Assembly (NCBI GenBank): GCA_002323995.1
Contig: DCQY01000069.1
Span: 1 to 13,668, forward strand
DNA from: Akkermansiaceae bacterium UBA1506
GTDB taxonomy: Bacteria > Verrucomicrobiota > Verrucomicrobiia > Verrucomicrobiales > DEV007
Length of the DNA stretch: 13,668 bases
Direction: 5' to 3'
Both the position numbers and the translations under genes were made by a program. Positions 8,352-13,668 of this stretch are shown piece by piece. The notes beneath the pieces are model-generated. The model saw only the letters and a program-made list of their open reading frames with translations, had not been told where the DNA came from and did no database searches. Each line of letters opens with the position of its first letter. Positions within the stretch are counted from its first letter, which is position 1.

Positions 8352-8586
8352 GCAAACAGAGCGTTGAAAGCTAAGCGGAATCCGTCTGCGGTCAAGGCTT
8401 AGAGCGGTAACGGCCCCTCAGCACGGAAGTCTGGAGAAAAGAGGTCTTTTTTCGCTCTAATAAGCTGCCCCTACGATGCGTCTTGTCTGGTGTATCAGAG
8501 CGATGATCTATTTGCGTGAAAACGTCCGATCTTTGCTCTTTATACCGCAAAAGTCTGGACATAAATCGCATAAACTTCATGATTTA

Positions 8587-8618
8587 TTAAAGTTTCCAAA
8601 AATATTTGAAAACTTTAA
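8587..8618. repeat. 32-bp AT-rich imperfect palindrome upstream of the amidase gene
   Basis: Two perfect 9-base arms, TTAAAGTTT (8587-8595) and AAACTTTAA (8610-8618), flank one mismatch. An inner CAAA (8597-8600) pairs with TTTG (8605-8608) around the loop AATA. In all, 13 of 14 positions pair. It ends 32 bp before the amidase ATG. A TTGAAA that could act as a -35 (8606-8611) lies within the right half. Such a site could be a dimeric repressor operator or an AU-rich hairpin in a leader. The symmetry is seen directly; the regulatory role is inferred. Confidence 0.6.
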
Positions 8619-8636
8619 CAATTGAATTTAACCTCT

Positions 8637-8643
8637 GGATGAG
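8637..8643 (+). promoter_or_regulatory. Ribosome-binding site fixing the amidase start at 8651
   Basis: The sequence GGATGAG lies 7 nt before the ATG at 8651. It overlaps an in-frame upstream ATG at 8639, which itself has no Shine-Dalgarno. The downstream start also gives the better signal peptide, so it was preferred over 8639 and over the TTG at 8606. Confidence 0.55.
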
Positions 8644-8650
8644 TCACGCA

Positions 8651-9262
8651 ATGCCATCTAATCGCTTTCTATCGTCTCTGCTCCTCTTGGGTGCCGTTTT
8701 TTTCTTGTCGGCAGGGTCCGCCCTAGCCTTCAAGACTGTCATTATTGATGCTGGACACGGTGGTCGTGATCTCGGAGCAGCAGACTCTTACGTCTACGAA
8801 AAGCACATTAATCTCGACGTGGCTCGCCGCCTCGAGCGCACCCTGAAGGAAGCAGGCTTCAAAACCGTAATGACTCGCACAACCGACGAGTTTATCGCTC
8901 TTTCGGAGCGCTCTTCCCGCGCCAATCGTTATCGTAACGCGGTATTCGTCAGCGTTCATTTCAACTCCGCATACCGGACCTCGGCCGTAGGGATCGAAAC
9001 ATTCTACCGTAGCTCGAGCTCCGAGAATTTCGCCAAGTATGTGCAGAACGAGCTCATCGCCAATATGGGCTCTACCAATCGTGGTGTGAAGACCGCTAAC
9101 TTTTCTGTGCTTCGCTACACGAAGCACCCCGCCATCCTTATTGAGGGTGGTTTTATCAGCAATAGAACTGAACGTGGTCAAATGATGGATCCGCAATTTC
9201 GACAAGTCATCGCCGATTCCATCGCACGCGGCATTATTCAGTTCAATCGACGCCGCTTCTAG
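8651..9262 (+). CDS. Secreted N-acetylmuramoyl-L-alanine amidase (Amidase_3)
   Basis: A 203-residue zinc amidase that cuts the bond between N-acetylmuramic acid and L-alanine of peptidoglycan, acting in the periplasm. Residues 1-26 form a clear signal peptide: MPSNR, then a hydrophobic core, with probable cleavage after SALA. The mature protein is almost only the catalytic domain (28-199). It shows the zinc ligands H36 (in DAGHGG), E50 (in YEKHINL) and H103 (in SVHFN), and catalytic E165 (in ILIEGGFISN). There is no AMIN, LysM or SPOR domain, so cell-wall targeting must come from partners or from the catalytic domain itself. In-frame starts at 8639 (ATG) and 8606 (TTG) would only lengthen the region before the signal peptide. 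The NAD(P)HX gene begins 16 bp downstream, so the two are probably co-transcribed. Confidence 0.95.
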   Translation: MPSNRFLSSLLLLGAVFFLSAGSALAFKTVIIDAGHGGRDLGAADSYVYEKHINLDVARRLERTLKEAGFKTVMTRTTDEFIALSERSSRANRYRNAVFVSVHFNSAYRTSAVGIETFYRSSSSENFAKYVQNELIANMGSTNRGVKTANFSVLRYTKHPAILIEGGFISNRTERGQMMDPQFRQVIADSIARGIIQFNRRRF

Positions 9263-9278
9263 GCCATACTGAAGGACG

Positions 9279-10745
9279 ATGCTGGTTACCTGTCAGCAAA
9301 TGTTCGACGCTGAGGCGCAGCTATTTTCTACCGGCATTTCCGCCGAATCCTACATGGATGAGGCCGGGCGTCGCTGTGCTCTCGAGATTCGACGCCTGTG
9401 CCCCTCCCCTGCCACGGCTGAGATTTTCTGCGGTAAGGGCAACAATGGTGGTGATGCTCTCGTCATCGCCCGCTGGCTGAAACGCTGGGGCTGGCGCACG
9501 AACCTTCACTTCTCTCACGGACGAGACGATATTTCCGACCTCGCCCGCATCAAACTGGAGCAGTATCGTAGCGAACCCGGTCGCGACTCCGTGACTAGCA
9601 ATCAGGTCATATGCGTAGACGGGCTGCTAGGTATTGGAGCCGTCGGAGATTTGCGCGGCGGTGTTCGCGAACAAGCCGATCGCATCAACCAACTCCGCAA
9701 CGAAACCTGGGCCACCTGCTTCGCTGTCGATACCCCCTCAGGTCTGAACGCGGATACCGGCGAAGTCTGCAAAGGCGCCGTCATCGCGGACGTGACCCTT
9801 ACAATTACCTGCGCTAAAACAGGCTTTGCTTCTGATCACGCTATCAATCACGTAGGCCGGATCGCCCTTATCCCTTTGGATATTCCCGTCAACGAATGTG
9901 CCACTGAAGTAAATCTGCTCTTTCCAACCAACTTGCTCCCCCGCCTGAAACGCCGCGATTTCGATACCCATAAAGGAGCCGCAGGAAAAGTCGCCGTCAT
10001 TGCCGGTTCCCGCGGTCTCACCGGCGCCGCCTCTCTCACCGCTTCCGGTGCCTCAGCCATTGGCGCAGGACTTGTCACAGCTCTTGCCTCGGAGGAATCT
10101 TACGAGGTCATCGCGGCCCAGGCGCCAACCGAGATCATGGTCCGCCCCGGGCGCAGCCGCAAAACAATTGATCAACTCAACCCCGACGTGATCGCCATCG
10201 GCCCGGGTCTTGGTGACGAAGTGCCAGCCGAGCTAATTGAACTGATGCTCAACCACCCCGCTCCAATGGTGATTGATGCTGATGCCCTCAACGCCCTAGC
10301 AAAACATCAGATCGACCCGGCCGAGCTTCCCCCAAATCGCGTGCTCACTCCCCATCCCGGCGAATTGGCTCGGCTCACTGAAAAAGACGACGATCGCGTC
10401 TCACTGACTCGCCAACTCGCAGACAAATGGGGGGTCACCCTACTCCACAAAGGAGCCCGCTCCGCCATCGCAACCCCGGGGTCACCAGTCGAGCTTAACA
10501 CCACAGGTCATCCCGGCATGGCCAGCGGCGGGATGGGCGATGTGCTCACAGGCATGTGCGCCGGCTTGATCGGTCAGGGTGTCAGTCAGCATGATGCCGC
10601 ATGCCTCGGCAGTTGGCTTTTGGGAAGGGCGGCCGAGCTCGCTACAATGTGCGACAAGCGTGCCAACGAATCCATTACAGCCCACTCCGTGGCCTCTCAT
10701 CTTGGGATTGCTCTCCGCGAGCTTCAGACGGAGATGATTGGCTAG
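9279..10745 (+). CDS. nnr: Bifunctional NAD(P)HX epimerase / ADP-dependent NAD(P)HX dehydratase
   Basis: A 488-residue fusion that repairs NADH and NADPH damaged by hydration. The N-terminal YjeF_N epimerase (about 1-215) interconverts the R and S forms, and the C-terminal carbohydrate-kinase-like dehydratase (about 225-485) removes water from S-NAD(P)HX using ADP. Epimerase motifs are GKGNNGGDALVIAR (52-65), VDGLLGIG (113-120) and DTPSGLNADTG (151-161). Dehydratase motifs are HKGAAGKVAVIAGS (231-244), IGPGLG (307-312), VIDADALNAL (331-340), TPHPGE (357-362) and MASGGMGDVLTG (414-425), with D421 the expected catalytic aspartate. The length is typical of the bacterial fusion (about 500). ATG at 9279 follows a GAAGGA ribosome-binding site with short spacing. 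The last sense codon is followed by TAG, 30 bp from the end of a possible convergent small ORF. Confidence 0.96.
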   Translation: MLVTCQQMFDAEAQLFSTGISAESYMDEAGRRCALEIRRLCPSPATAEIFCGKGNNGGDALVIARWLKRWGWRTNLHFSHGRDDISDLARIKLEQYRSEPGRDSVTSNQVICVDGLLGIGAVGDLRGGVREQADRINQLRNETWATCFAVDTPSGLNADTGEVCKGAVIADVTLTITCAKTGFASDHAINHVGRIALIPLDIPVNECATEVNLLFPTNLLPRLKRRDFDTHKGAAGKVAVIAGSRGLTGAASLTASGASAIGAGLVTALASEESYEVIAAQAPTEIMVRPGRSRKTIDQLNPDVIAIGPGLGDEVPAELIELMLNHPAPMVIDADALNALAKHQIDPAELPPNRVLTPHPGELARLTEKDDDRVSLTRQLADKWGVTLLHKGARSAIATPGSPVELNTTGHPGMASGGMGDVLTGMCAGLIGQGVSQHDAACLGSWLLGRAAELATMCDKRANESITAHSVASHLGIALRELQTEMIG

Positions 10746-10775
10746 GGGGCACCGTTTCCAACCGGCTAAAAACTT

Positions 10776-10940
10776 TTATTCGAAGACTGCGCACCACTCC
10801 AAAATCGAACCGCTACCCGGCGTCTCGGCGATCCCCGCATTTACCTCCTTAGCGATACATCCCCGACCCAAGATAAGCAACATCCCTGCAAAGAGCACAA
10901 ATAATAGGGCGCCGAAAAGTCGGTCACTCAAATTGGCCAT
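10776..10940 (-). CDS. Possible 54-residue membrane peptide overlapping the CD225 gene end
   Basis: A short frame starts at ATG 10940, 17 bp inside the 3' end of the GYF_2-CD225 gene and in a different frame. It begins MANLSDRLFGALLFVLFAG, followed by MLLILGRG, so it has one strongly hydrophobic segment and a short tail with two cysteines. It fills nearly all of the gap to the convergent NAD(P)HX gene, and an overlapping ATG allows translational coupling. Against it: no Shine-Dalgarno, no recognisable homologue, and the hydrophobic part lies within a degenerate copy of the neighbouring gene's 3' end. It may therefore be a by-product of duplication. I do not recognise the protein and give it low confidence. 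Confidence 0.3.
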   Translation of the reverse strand: MANLSDRLFGALLFVLFAGMLLILGRGCIAKEVNAGIAETPGSGSILEWCAVFE

Positions 10941-10980
10941 TGGTTGCCAGGTAAGCAATAGCCCCGTAAAGAGCACAAAT
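10869..10980. repeat. Degenerate 34-bp direct repeat, 78 bp apart
   Basis: Bases 10869-10902 match 10947-10980 at 28 of 34 positions without gaps, including a 13-base perfect core (AAAGAGCACAAAT). The right copy encodes the last transmembrane segment of the CD225 protein; the left copy lies after its stop. The similarity fades abruptly on both sides. The simplest reading is an old local tandem duplication of the gene end. Confidence 0.5.
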
Positions 10981-11487
10981 GAGAACAAAAAGGCTCACGC
11001 CGACAATCACAGAGAGCTTCACCCACTTTTTTGCCTTTTTCGAAGCTTCTTTGGCTAAGGCAACGTCTCCTGCCTGAAGAAAAGGCTGAACCCTGGTGGC
11101 GTAGACGATCGCAGGAATAGCAAATGGCCAGAAGAAAAGCAGAAAACAAAGGATCGACTGCCAGAGGTAGGTCGGCACCTTTTCCATTCGTGCTTGCGAA
11201 TCTGGTGCAGGCGTCATAGCCGGAGAGCTGGCCGCGGCTGCCGTCGTAGCCGCGGCTGAACTTGGTATCGCAGGAGGAGTCACTGCTTCAACTTCCAACT
11301 CGGCAGACTCATCATTCTTGCCAGCATTAGCCAGTTCGGGAATGCTTTTCAAAGCGACCCAGTCCGTCATGGTTTTATTCCAGACCAGGTCAGAGCCTTT
11401 GACCTGACCAGAGCGGAACAACTCGATCAGATCCTCTTCGCTGACGGGTCCTTCTTGCTGTCCTGCGGAAGCGTAATACCAGTCCAT
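10924..11487 (-). CDS. GYF_2 domain plus CD225/dispanin-like membrane protein
   Basis: A 187-residue protein in three parts. Residues 2-48 are a GYF_2 (DUF4339) domain: WYYASAGQQEGPVSEEDL, then G-Q-V-K-x-x-D-LVWN and the closing DW. Residues 62-100 are a low-complexity Ala/Pro/Ser/Thr linker. Residues 104-180 match the CD225/dispanin family: VPTYLWQSILCFLLFFWPFA, then IPAIVYATRVQPFLQAGD, then A-x-E-ASKKAKKW and a final membrane helix. The two hydrophobic segments flank the short Lys/Ala loop typical of the family. Bacterial CD225 proteins have no established function. GYF_2 is thought to bind peptides or partner proteins, so a membrane-anchored adaptor is plausible but unproven. ATG at 11487 lies 13 bp after the ybeY stop and lacks a Shine-Dalgarno. 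Confidence 0.85.
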   Translation of the reverse strand: MDWYYASAGQQEGPVSEEDLIELFRSGQVKGSDLVWNKTMTDWVALKSIPELANAGKNDESAELEVEAVTPPAIPSSAAATTAAAASSPAMTPAPDSQARMEKVPTYLWQSILCFLLFFWPFAIPAIVYATRVQPFLQAGDVALAKEASKKAKKWVKLSVIVGVSLFVLICALYGAIAYLATNGQFE

Positions 11488-11500
11488 TTTATAACGATAT

Positions 11501-11944
11501 TCAGTTTGCGGTCACTTCTGCGAGAATCCGCTCCTGACAATTATGCATTAACTCGCAGTCCGGTTCAACCAGATCCGTGTGCCCATTCAAGTGCAGAAGA
11601 CCATGAATGATGTAGAGCAGCATTTCTATCTGAACATCGTTACCATGGCGAGGCCCCTCCTGCCGCGCCGTGTCGACGCTGACTAGAATCTCGCCATGGT
11701 GAAACGTGATCACATCGGTGGGCGTCGGGTCATCCATGAAACGACCGTGCACCTCAGCGATGGTTTCATCAGAAACCACAGAAATCTCGATTCCCTCCAG
11801 GCCTGAGAGAAAGGCCTCTTCCGATCCGGCAGACTCGAGACAATGCAAAAAGGCTTCACGAGCTTTGGCTGTGAGCCAATTTAGATCAAGATCCTCGCAG
11901 TCGGCGTGAGCAAACAGCTCGATCGAAGGAACCGGGTCAGCCAT
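11501..11944 (-). CDS. ybeY: Endoribonuclease / rRNA maturation factor YbeY
   Basis: A 147-residue YbeY, a metal-dependent RNase-like protein needed for 16S rRNA 3'-end maturation and 70S ribosome quality control. The core block PTDVITFHHGEILVS (74-88) corresponds to the family PTDVLSF-x-x-GDI region. The metal site is IIHGLLHLNGHTD (112-124). H114 and H118 are kept, but the position of the third histidine (H124 in E. coli) is Asp124, with a His two residues earlier at 122. The open frame extends upstream to 12088, but that part overlaps the pgpH end in another frame and is Arg/Lys-rich without similarity. The ATG at 11944, 25 bp after the pgpH stop, gives the normal family length. The pgpH-ybeY order is widely conserved in bacteria and supports both calls. 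Confidence 0.93.
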   Translation of the reverse strand: MADPVPSIELFAHADCEDLDLNWLTAKAREAFLHCLESAGSEEAFLSGLEGIEISVVSDETIAEVHGRFMDDPTPTDVITFHHGEILVSVDTARQEGPRHGNDVQIEMLLYIIHGLLHLNGHTDLVEPDCELMHNCQERILAEVTAN

Positions 11945-11969
11945 GCCTGCAGTAGATCCAAACTTCAAT

Positions 11970-13634
11970 TCAAGAGCCACTGGCCGCTTTTTCAGCCGAA
12001 GGACTCTCCTCAGATTCTTTCGAGTCAGCCGCTGTTTCCACCTTCTTTTTAAGACGCACGGTCTTCTTCTGACGGACCTTCTCTGCACTCTCCTCGATTT
12101 TCGGATACTCGATCCGCGTGTGCATCATGCTCAGAAGGGTGGCAGAAAAGCTTTTCTTGATCGCGGCCAGATCCGCTAGGGTGAGGGCGGCATTGTCTAA
12201 CTGGCCGTCATTAAGGCGATCGCGAAAAATGTTGTCGATGAGTTCATCGATCTTTTTCGGTGTCGGCTTCTGAAGGCTCCGAGAAGCACTTTCTACGGAA
12301 TCCGCCAGACTGATGATGGCACTTTCACGAGTGCGGGGCCGCGGTCCAGCGTATCGGAAGCTGCCTTCTTTGATCTCAGGAATATCTTCTTCATGAGCTT
12401 TACCTTCCTTAACAGCGGCTTCGATTTCATCGCGCTGTTGTAGAGCTCGATGGTAGAAATACCTGATCAGCGAGGTGCCATGGTGTTCGCGAATCACACT
12501 GACGATCTGCGGGTTCAGTTTGTGCTTGATCGCCATATCAACACCATCTTTCACGTGCGCCATGACGATGAGTGCGCTCATGCTTGGCGTCAGTTCATCG
12601 TGAGGGTTGAGTCCGTCACCGATATTCTCCACAAAGTAAGCCGGCTTGTTCATTTTGCCGATATCATGAAAATACGAACAGACACGACACATGACCGGAC
12701 TAGCGTCAATCGCTTCAGCCGCGGTCTCAGCTAAAGTCGCTACGACGAGGCTGTGGTGGTAAGTTCCGGGTGCTTCGATAGTCATCTGCTTGAGTAGCGG
12801 ATGGTTCAAGTCTGCTAGTTCAATCCAAGAAACATCCGTAGTGATACGGAAGGTCGCTTCGAAGAGAGGTAGCAATCCACTCACGAGAACTGCGGTCAAA
12901 GTTCCAACAAGAATCGCAGACAGAGCCTGCTTTCCTACCATTTCGGTCGCTTCAAAACCGGGCCACTGGATCTGACCAAGTGTGAATGCCAAAAGGACAC
13001 AGGCCACACCGGAGTAGACCCCGGCTACGACCAATCGACTGCGACGGCGCACGCGGTTCGTCAGGTAGAGGGCGACAAACCCGCAGATCATTGAGAATAT
13101 TACGAAAAGAAAAGCGTCATCCTTGGCCACGGTCATGCCACCAAAGAGACTGGCATAAACAACGGCAAAAGTGCCGTGACGTCGACCAACCATGAGCGAG
13201 AGCACGATGGGCGCATAAATGTAGGGCTCGACGAGGAATTTGAAACCACCCTCTGGCGCGAAGGTCATGGCAACGTATTCGCTCAATTTCACCAGCAGCA
13301 ACTGTGTCAGGATGACCGATAACATCAGGGTAATCTTGGAGTTCTCGGTAAATGACTGGGTGAGGCTCACGTTCCAGTGAACCATCATCGTCGCGGTAAT
13401 CACCGACACCACGACAACGGCCTGCAGCGGGTTATCTGCAAAGATCGAATTGGCGCTCGAGGAGAAAATGACCCATCCCGAGACCAGCGTAGCGAAAAAG
13501 AAAAAGAGAAGTCCACGCACCTGCCAACCCGAGCGCATCATCTCGGACATGGCCGTTTCGTTCGGCTTGCGGCGCTTCTGCCCACTGGAAAACCCGCGGC
13601 TCTGAAGTCGCTTCTGAGAAAGGAAATGAAACAT
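11970..13634 (-). CDS. pgpH: 7TM-HD family phosphohydrolase (PgpH-like), probable cyclic di-AMP phosphodiesterase
   Basis: A 554-residue membrane protein with a basic cytosolic N-terminus (1-40), a transmembrane core (about 41-265) and a cytosolic HD domain (about 288-450). The HD domain has H293/H294 (GTYHHSL), H323-D324 (YFHDIGKM), H360 (VMAH), H384/H385 (REHHGTS) and D445 (SLADSVE). In PgpH these residues bind two metals and hydrolyse cyclic di-AMP to pApA. Unlike typical PgpH (700 residues or more), only about 12 residues separate the first and second membrane segments, so the extracellular 7TMR-HDED domain is absent. The C-terminus (520-554) is a charged, probably disordered tail. ATG at 13634 has no Shine-Dalgarno, and the frame stays open to the window edge, so a start further upstream cannot be excluded. 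ybeY follows by 25 bp. Confidence 0.9.
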   Translation of the reverse strand: MFHFLSQKRLQSRGFSSGQKRRKPNETAMSEMMRSGWQVRGLLFFFFATLVSGWVIFSSSANSIFADNPLQAVVVVSVITATMMVHWNVSLTQSFTENSKITLMLSVILTQLLLVKLSEYVAMTFAPEGGFKFLVEPYIYAPIVLSLMVGRRHGTFAVVYASLFGGMTVAKDDAFLFVIFSMICGFVALYLTNRVRRRSRLVVAGVYSGVACVLLAFTLGQIQWPGFEATEMVGKQALSAILVGTLTAVLVSGLLPLFEATFRITTDVSWIELADLNHPLLKQMTIEAPGTYHHSLVVATLAETAAEAIDASPVMCRVCSYFHDIGKMNKPAYFVENIGDGLNPHDELTPSMSALIVMAHVKDGVDMAIKHKLNPQIVSVIREHHGTSLIRYFYHRALQQRDEIEAAVKEGKAHEEDIPEIKEGSFRYAGPRPRTRESAIISLADSVESASRSLQKPTPKKIDELIDNIFRDRLNDGQLDNAALTLADLAAIKKSFSATLLSMMHTRIEYPKIEESAEKVRQKKTVRLKKKVETAADSKESEESPSAEKAASGS

Positions 13635-13668
13635 GTTTGCGTGCAGAACCCGCGCCGGAATTCGGAGG

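Larger units (their letters stand above)
8308..8650. other. Divergent intergenic region between FKBP and amidase genes
   Basis: This 343-bp region separates two divergently transcribed genes and must hold both promoters. The part near the FKBP gene is GC-balanced; the last 80 bp before the amidase are strongly AT-rich. Three structures are visible: a 32-bp imperfect palindrome at 8587-8618, an 8-bp inverted repeat TTAGAGCG / CGCTCTAA at 8399-8406 and 8453-8460, and a short AAAAGAGGTCTTTT palindrome near 8437-8450. A 62-codon minus-strand frame (8392-8580) is open but resembles nothing I know. I see no tRNA, no recognised riboswitch and no convincing GC-rich terminator hairpin. Confidence 0.5.

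Noticed and set aside
8392..8580. A 62-codon minus-strand frame in the divergent intergenic region, starting with ATG at 8580.
   Set aside because: The predicted peptide is basic and low in recognisable structure, has a poor ribosome-binding site and matches nothing I know. Without conservation data it is more likely an accidental open stretch.
10746..10775. A bidirectional terminator between the NAD(P)HX gene and the convergent small ORF.
   Set aside because: There are runs of A and T (near 10765-10778), but no GC-rich stem with a loop of at least three bases could be drawn.
3709..11487. The idea that the CPBP protease, SLOG-like protein and CD225 protein form an antiviral defence island.
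   Set aside because: Each family has members discussed in immunity, but here they lie in different operons among conserved housekeeping genes. There is no nuclease, toxin, integrase or composition shift.
11945..12088. An N-terminal extension of YbeY starting near 12088.
   Set aside because: It would overlap the end of pgpH in another frame and adds 48 Arg/Lys-rich residues without similarity. The ATG at 11944 gives the standard YbeY length.
1..13668. tRNA or rRNA genes, CRISPR arrays, insertion sequences or phage attachment sites.
   Set aside because: No cloverleaf sequence, regularly spaced repeats, transposase or integrase motif, or terminal inverted repeats were found by reading either strand.

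Overview
The window is 13.7 kb of ordinary, densely coded bacterial chromosome of middling GC content. It contains no tRNA, rRNA, CRISPR array, transposase or phage gene. The mix suggests a PVC-group bacterium, most likely Verrucomicrobiota. The pointers are a secreted CIA30/fasciclin protein, a GYF_2-CD225 membrane protein, weak Shine-Dalgarno sites at most starts, and a pgpH-ybeY pair. That placement is an inference from gene content, not a sequence match.

Layout, left to right. (1) A plus-strand gene runs in from the left edge. It encodes a CIA30-like domain, two fasciclin domains and a helical tail, and ends at 1724. (2) A probable minus-strand operon occupies 8307 down to 1721, in transcription order: FKBP-type prolyl isomerase, a circularly permuted YpsA-like SLOG protein, glycogen phosphorylase (glgP), a CPBP membrane protease, thiamine-phosphate kinase (thiL), tsaE and tsaB. 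From the SLOG gene onward the gaps are 12 bp or less, and tsaE/tsaB overlap by 4 bp. The tsaB stop overlaps the stop of the convergent CIA30/fasciclin gene, so no space is left for a terminator. (3) A divergent intergenic region (8308-8650) carries a 32-bp AT-rich imperfect palindrome just upstream of the amidase. (4) Two plus-strand genes follow: a secreted N-acetylmuramoyl-L-alanine amidase and the bifunctional NAD(P)HX epimerase/dehydratase. (5) A minus-strand group comes in from the right: a 7TM-HD phosphohydrolase (PgpH type, without the usual extracellular domain), ybeY, a GYF_2-CD225 membrane protein and a possible 54-residue membrane peptide overlapping its 3' end. A degenerate 34-bp direct repeat lies in this last stretch.

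How the genes work together: tsaE and tsaB supply two of the three bacterial TsaBDE proteins for the t6A modification of tRNA (tsaD is not here). The NAD(P)HX enzyme repairs damaged nicotinamide cofactors, and thiL completes thiamine diphosphate synthesis. The 7TM-HD protein probably degrades cyclic di-AMP, and ybeY acts in rRNA processing and ribosome quality control. The amidase and the FKBP work outside the cytoplasmic membrane. I see no convincing new multi-gene system. The points most worth a second look are the shortened PgpH-like protein, the changed third metal ligand in YbeY, the repeat and small ORF after the CD225 gene, the intergenic palindrome and the SLOG protein.
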